A stretch of 64,000 nt of DNA from Pinibacter soli (GTDB lineage: Bacteria > Bacteroidota > Bacteroidia > Chitinophagales > Chitinophagaceae). The stretch is taken from NCBI RefSeq assembly GCF_029961145.1, contig NZ_JASBRG010000005.1, positions 186,001-250,000 of the forward strand. The letters are read 5' to 3'. A program made the position numbers and the translations under genes. Under the pieces are notes generated by a model, which saw nothing but the letters and a program-made list of their open reading frames with translations, was not told the origin of the DNA and ran no database searches. Position 1 is the first letter of the stretch. The number at the start of each line of letters is the position of its first letter. This document shows, piece by piece, positions 54,384 through 62,007 of the stretch.

Positions 54384-57300
54384 TTAGAATGATGCCCTTA
54401 GGCTAAAGGAGATGGCACGGGCAAATGGATAATCTGTTCCTCTTTCGAATTTGATGGTTGATATGCGAAAAATATCATTGCCATAAGCTGAAAATACCAA
54501 GCTACTCATACCTAATTTTTTCATCCATGGCTTTTGTCGGAATGTATAGTTCACATTAATAGATTCACAGGTTAATGTATTTTCTTCCTGAATAAAACGA
54601 GAAGACATCTGAGTGACATCTGTCAGAGAAATCGCTTTAAATTGAACAACATCTCCCGGCTTTTGCCAACGATCATATAAGGAACGCTTGTCCTGATTCG
54701 ACGCAGTTGCCTGATAAGAAATATTTTCAACTTTATTAAACAATGCACTATTAAATACGTCTGCCTTTATGCGATAGCGCATGATTATAGACAATGAAAG
54801 ATTTTTATATACAGCAGTATTGCTAATTACACCTTCTGCAAAAGGATTTGTATTTCCCATTACACCAAGGTATCCCTGGTTGTATTCAAACGTATGCGTT
54901 CCATCAGCTTTTTCAAACACTTCGTGTCCTGTTGCCGGATCAATACCTAACGATTTAACTGTCCATATAGCATCCGGACTATATCCATCCTTAAAGCGCG
55001 TCAAAGTATTAGCATATTTACTATTTAAGCCATCTAACGAGTGGTTGAAGCCGAAATATTTATTGCGAACATTACTACCCATTATTGAGAGCGTCCATGA
55101 TTTGCGATTTTTTCGATCACTTATGATCTCATAAGCCACCCTCCATTCAAAGCCAATACCATTCATTCCTCCCAAATTTTGTTGATAATTGCTAACACCT
55201 GTGGAAGGAGGGCGACTAGTAGAAACTAATAGATTATTTGTCTTCTTGGTATAGGCCTGTAAATATCCTGACAATCGGTTATTAAATAATACGAAATCAA
55301 GACCGCTACTCCATTGAGCTGTTGATTGAGGTTGCAAACCGGGGTTGGCAAGTTGATTAATGGTTGATCCGAGCCCAAACTGATTACTGTAACCATAATA
55401 TTTATATACCGACGTGGAAAGTGCTGATCCAAAATTCTGATTACCGGTTATTCCGAGATTGGAAAAAAGTTTTAACCTATTGAGCCATTTGACATTTGAC
55501 AAGAATTTCTCTCTATTGACATTCCAACCGATACCTACAGCCCAAAATCCTGAAAATCGATTTTTCTTACCAAAAACAGTTGAGCCATCTGTTCGATAAG
55601 TAGCATCAATAAAGTAACGTCCATCATATACATAGTTCAATGACGAAAGCGCATTAACAGTTCTGTATGTAGCAGTAGAACCGGAAGGTTGAGATAGATC
55701 ATAACTGCTTGCAAATGTCAAAACGGGATTTGATCCTGAGGGGAAGCCGATGGCTGTAAAAGAATTACTTGTACTGTAATTAGAGCTGACTTCACCTCTG
55801 ATATTAGCTGTCAGCGAATGTTTGCGTGCAAATATTTTCCCATACGACAACATACCATTGACTGTATAAGAGGAGCTTTTTGATCGCGATGAGGTGTATG
55901 ATCCCTTCTGAGTGACCGGAGTATTAATGTACTTTGTATTATCAGGAGATATAAAAATATCTCCATCCGAAGTACCGGTCGCATATTGAAGTCCTCCATT
56001 AAACCGAAGACCTGACGTAATATCGTAAATGACACTTAAGTTATTTGCAATTGATGCATTTGTTGATGCATTTTTATATGGGAGTACAGCATTATACAGA
56101 GGATTAGTAACATTGATGAAAGTAGGAATCCCAAAATCATCATACATCACGGTGTTATCCAACCATTGATTTGTATAATTTTTCTTATAATATGGATTTG
56201 CTGATGCATAATCAGAAAAAGATCCATAAGGACTTTGATTACCACTTGTGCTGTTGTAAGTGAAGTTATTGCTAATATTCAATTTACCTTTTCTATATCC
56301 AAGTGCCAATTTACCACCATACGTATTACGATTTGAGCCTTTCATTACACCAGGCTGTGATCTGTAGTTGACCCCAATACCATAAGTAACAGACTGGTCG
56401 CCTCCGGATATATTAAGAGAAGTAGCACTTGTTATCGCGGTTTTCACCGGCTCATTAAGCCAATAAGTATTGACTCCACTTGTGACATCAGTTAACCGTT
56501 TGTTATACACCTGATCTAATTGCAATTGCCCAAACGAACTATTGCTCGTATATCTGCCTGACAATTTTTCAAATTGTAATTTTTCTTCAGCATTCATCAG
56601 GTTATACACGGTCAAATCAGGGTTTTCCACTCTTATATCCTGAGAAACACTCAATCTCAATTTTCCCTCTTTAGGTCTGGTCGTTTCAACAACTACCACT
56701 CCATTTGCTGCCTTGGCTCCATACAATGCTGTCGAAGCCGCATCTTTTAATATTGTAACCGAGGCTACGCGTTCCATATCAAGATCCACAATAATGGAAA
56801 GAGGAGCTTCAAAACCGTCTAATATAAATAAAGGAAGATTGGCATTTGTAGAATATCCAGACAATTCTGCAATACTCGATTTACCACGAATTTCAATATT
56901 AGGCATTGAGTTCGGGTCAGACCCTAACTTATTATTAGCTACAATAACAAATGAGGGATCCAAAGATTTCAAACTCTCCAGAAGATTCTTATTACCTACT
57001 CGTTTCAAATCTTCACCTGTAACCGTAGTTGAAGCACCGGTAAAAGTTTCTTTTCTACGGGTAAACATACCGGTAGACACAACCGCTTCGTTCAGCGCTT
57101 GTGTTCTAGGATGAAGTTTAATGGTAACAAAGTCAACATCATTAACTTGAACTTCTTTTGCAATAAAGCCAATACAACTTACCATTAACGTAGAAGGAAT
57201 TTTTAATACAGCTACCTGAAAATTTCCCTCCTTATCAGTAAATGTGCCTGCATTGCCTGATTTTACCACCACGCTTGCCCGAACTATAGGCTTATCATTT

Positions 57301-57746
57301 TCATCCACTACTTTACCTTTTACTGTGGTATAGGCAAAGTCATACGTGGGTTGCGATAATATTACATTATTTGGTTTTGGGGAGAGTACAATAAATTTTT
57401 CCCTGATGTTGAAGTTTAGGGGCTGGTTCTTCAAAACCTTTTCCAGCAAGGATTGCAGTTCACAATTCTTTACATCAATACTGATAGCTCCCGCTTTTGC
57501 AAGCTGGCTTTTCTCGTAGATGAAGCTGTAACCTGTTTGTTTCTCCACCTCATCAAGCACTTTAATGAGTGGAGCGTTACGCATGTTAAGCGTAACATTT
57601 TGCGAAAAAGTTTTTGCGCTTGTCTGTAAGGCAAACGCGAGCAAAAGAAAAACTGTTATTCTCATTGTTAACCAAGTTTGAGATAATAACTGGTTAGTTT
57701 TTTGCAAATAGCTGAGTAAGCCTTTGCAAAAAGCAGTTAATTGCAT
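54384..57746 (-). CDS. SusC/RagA-type TonB-dependent transporter with STN domain
   Basis: A 1120-residue outer-membrane transporter. After a signal peptide (about 28-50) come an STN domain (about 50-120; MRNAPLIKVLDEVEKQTGYS) that relays a substrate signal to an anti-sigma factor, a CarboxypepD-regulatory-like domain (about 140-215; VKGKVVDENDKPIVRASVVV), a TonB plug (about 215-350; PLFILDGFEAPLSIIVD, then DMERVASVTILKDAASTALY), and the 22-strand barrel. Together with the FecR and sigma genes upstream it forms a trans-envelope induction circuit. Class by context: amino-acid/peptide-type rather than glycan, since no glycosidase is in the unit. Confidence 0.94.
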   Translation of the reverse strand: MQLTAFCKGLLSYLQKTNQLLSQTWLTMRITVFLLLAFALQTSAKTFSQNVTLNMRNAPLIKVLDEVEKQTGYSFIYEKSQLAKAGAISIDVKNCELQSLLEKVLKNQPLNFNIREKFIVLSPKPNNVILSQPTYDFAYTTVKGKVVDENDKPIVRASVVVKSGNAGTFTDKEGNFQVAVLKIPSTLMVSCIGFIAKEVQVNDVDFVTIKLHPRTQALNEAVVSTGMFTRRKETFTGASTTVTGEDLKRVGNKNLLESLKSLDPSFVIVANNKLGSDPNSMPNIEIRGKSSIAELSGYSTNANLPLFILDGFEAPLSIIVDLDMERVASVTILKDAASTALYGAKAANGVVVVETTRPKEGKLRLSVSQDIRVENPDLTVYNLMNAEEKLQFEKLSGRYTSNSSFGQLQLDQVYNKRLTDVTSGVNTYWLNEPVKTAITSATSLNISGGDQSVTYGIGVNYRSQPGVMKGSNRNTYGGKLALGYRKGKLNISNNFTYNSTSGNQSPYGSFSDYASANPYYKKNYTNQWLDNTVMYDDFGIPTFINVTNPLYNAVLPYKNASTNASIANNLSVIYDITSGLRFNGGLQYATGTSDGDIFISPDNTKYINTPVTQKGSYTSSRSKSSSYTVNGMLSYGKIFARKHSLTANIRGEVSSNYSTSNSFTAIGFPSGSNPVLTFASSYDLSQPSGSTATYRTVNALSSLNYVYDGRYFIDATYRTDGSTVFGKKNRFSGFWAVGIGWNVNREKFLSNVKWLNRLKLFSNLGITGNQNFGSALSTSVYKYYGYSNQFGLGSTINQLANPGLQPQSTAQWSSGLDFVLFNNRLSGYLQAYTKKTNNLLVSTSRPPSTGVSNYQQNLGGMNGIGFEWRVAYEIISDRKNRKSWTLSIMGSNVRNKYFGFNHSLDGLNSKYANTLTRFKDGYSPDAIWTVKSLGIDPATGHEVFEKADGTHTFEYNQGYLGVMGNTNPFAEGVISNTAVYKNLSLSIIMRYRIKADVFNSALFNKVENISYQATASNQDKRSLYDRWQKPGDVVQFKAISLTDVTQMSSRFIQEENTLTCESINVNYTFRQKPWMKKLGMSSLVFSAYGNDIFRISTIKFERGTDYPFARAISFSLRASF

Positions 57747-57823
57747 AGCTTTGATGTGTTTTGGGTGATGAAATAGCTAGTCTTTACGCTTAACGATTAT
57801 TTATGAATTCATCCATTATATCG

Positions 57824-57848
57824 CCGAAAGTGCTACGAACGCTTTCGG
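57824..57848. other. Hairpin CCGAAAG...CTTTCGG before SusC
   Basis: CCGAAAG and CTTTCGG enclose 11 bases, followed on the plus strand by TTTCTTTTTT. It looks like a terminator for plus-strand transcription, opposite to the genes around it, in the 200-bp gap between FecR and SusC. Confidence 0.4.
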
Positions 57849-57948
57849 TTTCTTTTTTGGAGGAAGTTCCAAGAGTGTTGTTTATTTCTTTAGTTTCTCC
57901 ATGTAGGTTTTTGGGTTATCAGCTGTATATTGTTTAATGATTTTTATA

Positions 57949-59148
57949 TTATGCATTGGTGGCAATAATTCTCTTCCCTTCGACTACAAACTTTACCTGT
58001 TTGGTAAGTTCAAGCAATTTCAATATCTCTGATAAACCTACATTTCTGGGAATCTTAGCTACAAAAACACCATGTATATTATCTTTATATTCAATTGTCA
58101 GATCGTACCATCTTGCAAGTTGTCGCATTATTGTTTTAATATCTGTTCCTTCAAATACAAACATGCCGTCCTTCCATGCCATAGTTTCTTCCAGGTTTGG
58201 TTGAATGGCTATTTTTAGTTTGCCCCCTGCATCTATCTGAGCTTGCTGTCCGGGACGCAACCTTAATTCCTGCTCCTGCTGCTTTACCTGTACAGCGCCT
58301 TCAAGCAATGTTGTTTTCATTTCACCCTCATCATCATACGCATTGATATTAAAATGCGTACCCAATACATTAACTATGGACTGTTTCACCTTTACACTGA
58401 AAGGCTTGCCAACGTTGGAAGCAACTTCAAAGTATACCTGGCCTGTAACTTCCACTACACGCTCTTTACCGGTAAACGCAGTTGGAAAATAAATGCTGGA
58501 CATGGCATCCAGCCATACTTTGGTACCATCTGAAAGTGTGAGTTTGTATTGGCCTCCCGCAGGTGTAATTACTTTATTGTATTTAATATCTTCAGTTGCT
58601 GTTTTGGCAATATATGCCAACTCGCTGCCATGCTTCATTATTTTTACTCCGCTATCCGATGGCAATTGCGTATCCCCTTTTTCATCCAGCCCCACAGTGG
58701 CTCCATTGGCGAGTTGCAATATAGCTTTGCTACTTCCCGGTAAGATATCTTGTTTCGCACTTGTATCCTTTGCTAATACTACAGTTTCGGCTGTATTTTT
58801 ATGCAATAGAAAATAGGCTCCTGTAGCAACTGCCAACAACATGGCAGCCGCAGCCATCCATTTCCTGGCGCCATACATCGTTTTTACATTAGACACTGGT
58901 AATGCTTTTTCAGCTTCCATTTCAACAGGCATTCTTTTTTGAAGGCCTTTAATAAAATCATCTGTTGACAACGGCAAATCAATTTCGCCATACGTGTTTT
59001 CGATCAACGTTCTTTTCAGCTCATCGCTAAGCAATGATTCGTATGCAGGTTGGTGAATCATCACCTGAAGTTGCTGATACTCCTGCGGTGTTATCTCTCC
59101 GCTGATATAGCGGGCAAATAATTCCAGAAAAAGTTCTTGGTGCGTCAT
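57949..59148 (-). CDS. FecR-type anti-sigma factor
   Basis: A 399-residue inner-membrane regulator. Cytoplasmic N-terminal part (about 1-90; HQELFLELFARYISGEITPQ), one transmembrane helix (about 93-112; WMAAAAMLLAVATGAYFLL), FecR domain (about 190-290; KVITPAGGQYKLTLSDGTKV, then VVEVTGQVYFEVA) and DUF4974 at the end (about 325-395; TDIKTIMRQLARWYDLTIEY). It should hold the sigma factor encoded upstream until SusC signals through its STN domain. Gap to the sigma gene about 150 bp. Confidence 0.93.
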   Translation of the reverse strand: MTHQELFLELFARYISGEITPQEYQQLQVMIHQPAYESLLSDELKRTLIENTYGEIDLPLSTDDFIKGLQKRMPVEMEAEKALPVSNVKTMYGARKWMAAAAMLLAVATGAYFLLHKNTAETVVLAKDTSAKQDILPGSSKAILQLANGATVGLDEKGDTQLPSDSGVKIMKHGSELAYIAKTATEDIKYNKVITPAGGQYKLTLSDGTKVWLDAMSSIYFPTAFTGKERVVEVTGQVYFEVASNVGKPFSVKVKQSIVNVLGTHFNINAYDDEGEMKTTLLEGAVQVKQQEQELRLRPGQQAQIDAGGKLKIAIQPNLEETMAWKDGMFVFEGTDIKTIMRQLARWYDLTIEYKDNIHGVFVAKIPRNVGLSEILKLLELTKQVKFVVEGKRIIATNA

Positions 59149-59293
59149 AGATCAGGTTTAAACAGGGCCTTGTGCTAACCACAAAAGGCCGCCTATATAT
59201 AAAGACGCAGCATTTATTTGAAGTGACAGGTGGTTTGGAAAAAATATTTTAAAGGATAGAATAGCCATCGGAAAAACCGGGATTTCAATGCAA

Positions 59294-59905
59294 TCACCCT
59301 TTATTTAAACACAATAGTAAAACGAGGCCCGCTAAAAGGTGCTTGGTATTGTGTTGATGAATGTAGATGCGCAGTGAGTTTAATGCAAGCGCCATATGAA
59401 AACGTACGGTTCGCTTGGTTATTTGCATAGATTCAGCAATCTGATCGTAACTCAACCCTTCCATTTTACCCAATTTGAAAACTTGTTGCTGTTGAGGAGA
59501 TAAGGCATCCACCCCTTTAAGAATGAGGCTGTGCAGTTCTTTCATTTCCATCTGTTGATCAGGCAGCCATAGTGTTTCTGAATGTTCTGTGGATGGTTCA
59601 ATTGAAGCGCTATCTATTTTTTTTCTGATGGCGGAGATGAGAAGGTTGCGGGAAACAATAAAAAGATAGTCGTCGAAATGCAGAATTTCCGTGAGTTTTT
59701 CCCTGTATTGCCAAATCTTTAGAAAGACGTCCTGAGTGAGTTCTTCAGCGATAGTGTAGCATTGTACGTAAGTCATTGCATGCGAAAAAACCCTTTTCCA
59801 ATGCATTGCCACCAGCGAATTAAAAGCCGGTTGGTGGCCATCCGCTATTTGCAATAGCAATAAATTTACTTCTTGCGAATGTATTTTTTTTTCGTCCTCA
59901 GCCAA
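59294..59905 (-). CDS. ECF sigma-70 factor
   Basis: A 203-residue (from TTG 59905) sigma factor. Region 2 (QPAFNSLVAMHWKRVFSHA, then AEELTQDVFLKIWQYREKL) and region 4 (LSPQQQQVFKLGKMEGLSYD, then IAESMQITKRTVRFHMALAL) are intact, and the end has a hydrophobic tail (HLLAGLVLLLCLNKG). No ATG precedes region 2 in frame: upstream candidates are TTG at 59905 and TTG at 59989, so the start is uncertain and may point to an altered 5' end. It should activate the adjacent sus genes and usually itself. Confidence 0.85.
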   Translation of the reverse strand: MAEDEKKIHSQEVNLLLLQIADGHQPAFNSLVAMHWKRVFSHAMTYVQCYTIAEELTQDVFLKIWQYREKLTEILHFDDYLFIVSRNLLISAIRKKIDSASIEPSTEHSETLWLPDQQMEMKELHSLILKGVDALSPQQQQVFKLGKMEGLSYDQIAESMQITKRTVRFHMALALNSLRIYIHQHNTKHLLAGLVLLLCLNKG

Positions 59906-60641
59906 TTTTCTATTAGTTGTTTTGGTAAACCAGGGGCAATAAACGCCACGAAAGCATCGCAATATATGATGAAGATAAAATATCTCCAAAAGTTAAGAAT
60001 GGGATGTCCGATATAGGTAAAGCATAAGCCGAAGTGATTACAAAGGATACAATGGACTATCAATGCAATTCAATTTAACAAAAACAAACATGCCAAATAG
60101 GACAATAGACAATAGCTTTGCGAAAGGGTATCGAATGAAGAAATGAAATGAAGAACACAAACAGCCAAGTGCTCTAAGTAACATACGCAAGGATTTTAGT
60201 TTATCAAACTTAACTGCGGCTAATACAAATCTCGATAAAAGCAAAAAACTGTCCGAATTGTGTCTGAACAGTTTTTAACTATTTGACTTTCAACGTTCAA
60301 AGTCGAAGCGAATGGATTCGAACCACTCTTTTAAAGAGATATGGAAGGAATTATGCTGCCCCTTTTGTTACATGCCGAATGATATCTTTTATCAACGACC
60401 TTAATCTGTGGGGAATCGAACACAGATTGAATACCATTTGAATTCAATCTATTGGCAAACTAGACAAAATTATGTTCAATGAATTGTTCACTCTGAGTAA
60501 TACAAAGCATCCAATCTTTAATTTAGGATTATAGTTGTCGAAATAATCACTATGACGATTTATTCTTTTTCATTTCTTCTATCATCCTTACCTAACACTA
60601 ATCTTTTTCAATGTTTTATCTTTGCATCATTAATACTCTGT
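59906..60641. other. 740-bp stretch at the island's right part, no confident gene
   Basis: Contains short ORFs without coding character, a weak hairpin AAAACTGT...ACAGTTTTT (60245-60277), the hairpin words ATCTGTG...CACAGAT (60404-60426) and GATTGAAT...ATTCAATC (60426-60450), and two T-arm-like words GGATTCGAACC (60314) and GGGAATCGAACAC (60411). None folds into a full tRNA by eye. Confidence 0.4.
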
Positions 60642-60881
60642 ATGGAAGGAGATGTGCAAAAATCAAAAGATCCGCTACATGGCCTAACGCTGGAAATGAT
60701 TGTAAAACATTTAGAGGCAAGCTACGGATGGGAAGAGCTGGTAAAACATATTGCTATCAATTGTTTTACCAGTAATCCCTCGGTACAATCGAGTCTAAAG
60801 TTTCTACGCAAAACGCCTTGGGCACGTACCAAAGTAGAGAATTTTTATAAATACTCTTTGCGACATAACAAATTGAAGTAA
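60642..60881 (+). CDS. VF530-family (DUF2132) DNA-binding protein
   Basis: A 79-residue protein; ATG at 60642 is used since the core LHGLTLEMIVKHLEASYGWE follows and since a TATCTTTG box at 60617-60624 lies just upstream, leaving no room for the longer reading. Conserved ending WARTKVENFYKYSLR is visible. The family (named after Vibrio fischeri VF530) is a small helical domain reported to bind DNA; function otherwise unknown. It lies on the opposite strand from the rest of the island, near its right repeat. Confidence 0.85.
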   Translation: MEGDVQKSKDPLHGLTLEMIVKHLEASYGWEELVKHIAINCFTSNPSVQSSLKFLRKTPWARTKVENFYKYSLRHNKLK

Positions 60882-61139
60882 CCGTGCACATATTTCCCGC
60901 TTATTATTGCTCATCCTCACAATATTGTGGGCCGTGGATTCGCATCCCGTCCGGTCTGGGTTAATATATTAAATAACACATTGAACAACTGATAATCTAT
61001 TACTTCTAATTTGCAACACTTCAGATTCGCAAACAACCAATAAAAAGCATTAAATTTGACTAATTCACTTCAGTGAACAAGAAGGTGAACAGAATAATTA
61101 AGTTTTTTGAAAGTCTTACTGGGTAAGTGTTTAAGATAT

Positions 61140-61476
61140 AGGTTTGAACCCTGACAGGGTCACGAAATAGGGTTTCGAAACCAGCTAAAAGCCAGCAAAG
61201 TATTGATTTTGCTGGCTTTTTTGTTTTTAGGCCTATCAAAAAAACACAAAAGAAATCAAACTCTGGTGAACAAGGCGGTGAACAAACCTTTTCGCAATTT
61301 TTGTTCACTGGAAAATGAAAAAAAGCCCATTCAGCAAGCGTTACAGCGAAAAAAAAGTTTGCCAAAATCGCACCCTTTTTATTTGACTTTACCCTTCTTT
61401 TTCAGTCTGTGAGTGAACATTTTTTAACCAATCAAAAAATGAAGAAACGTGGACAGAAAACACACATTTGTACTTT
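61140..61476 (+). repeat. Right attachment repeat (tRNA-Arg 3' end plus 300 bp)
   Basis: AGGTTTGAACCCTGACAGGG (one base different from the real tRNA) followed by the same flank as 41971-42294, including the terminator hairpin (61188-61221) and words GTTCACTGGAAAATGAAAAA and AAGCCCATTCAGCAAG, ending at ACGTGGACAGAAAACACA. The 5' half of a tRNA is absent, so this copy is not a functional gene. The repeat leads directly into an integrase remnant. Confidence 0.9.
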
Positions 61477-61855
61477 TGTGCGTAGTAAGAAAGAGCCGGC
61501 TGAACCGACAACAAAAATATCCTGTTTATTTACGCATCAGTGTCGACACTAAACGTGTTGAAGTGGCAACAAAGGTTAATATAACCATGGATGAATGGGA
61601 TGTACACAGCTGAGGCTTAAAGGAAATACTGATGAAATAAAGAGGTGTAACCGTCTTTTGGAAAACGCCGAATTCAGAGCTAGGGAAATCTATAATCAAT
61701 TTACGCTCGCGGGGAAAGTTATATCTGCAGAAAGTATAAAAAACGAGCTGACGGGTGCCGAATACAAGAAACGATTGTTCTACTCTACCTTCAGTGATTG
61801 GGTTGATGTTATGGAAAAAAAGGCAAACAGGGGATATTTCTGGTCAGAAAGTTGA
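61449..61855 (+). pseudogene. Tyrosine integrase remnant (N-terminal arm-binding part)
   Basis: From a possible GTG at 61449 the frame reads TFVLLCVVRKSRLNRQ then QKYPVYLRISVDTKRVEV and DEWDVHS to TGA at 61611. A shift of one frame then gives RLKGNTDEIKRCNRLLENAE and following residues to stop at 61853. Together these match the arm-type DNA-binding and core-binding domains of Bacteroidota phage-type integrases. The catalytic domain with its R-H-R-Y residues is missing, so the enzyme is dead by frameshift and truncation. Confidence 0.85.
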
Positions 61856-62007
61856 TGAATTAACTCTCCGCAGGCTATTCAATAGTCAACTATTCTTATA
61901 GGTTATTTAGGGATAGAATTAAAACCTAATCTGACAGCTTGGGCACCTTAAGCTATCGCACTTATTAAATCACCGCAAAATGTTAGATTAGGTTTTGACT
62001 TCTTCAA

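Larger units (their letters stand above)
41994..61162. mobile_element. tRNA-Arg-integrated genomic island, about 19.2 kb
   Basis: The segment is bracketed by two direct repeats that both contain the 3' end of tRNA-Arg (23 bp at least) plus a shared 300-bp flank. Its contents form one minus-strand unit (sigma, FecR, SusC, SusD, two lipoproteins, TlpA proteins, two proteases), with VF530 and non-coding sequence at the right end. It keeps no integrase of its own; the second repeat continues into an integrase remnant outside. The order suggests that the island entered between the tRNA and an older element. Boundaries are inferred from the repeats. Confidence 0.8.

Noticed and set aside
60038-60244. 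Small hydrophobic minus-strand frames upstream of the sigma gene
   Set aside because: Overlapping frames of similar length, no family, no neighbours; typical of AT-rich non-coding sequence.
60300-60430. Possible minus-strand tRNA genes at the T-arm-like words
   Set aside because: No matching acceptor stem, D-arm or anticodon arm at the right distance could be found.
61060-61365. Minus-strand 101-codon frame across the right repeat
   Set aside because: It is formed by the tRNA remnant, terminator and leader sequence, and no similar frame is kept in the left repeat.
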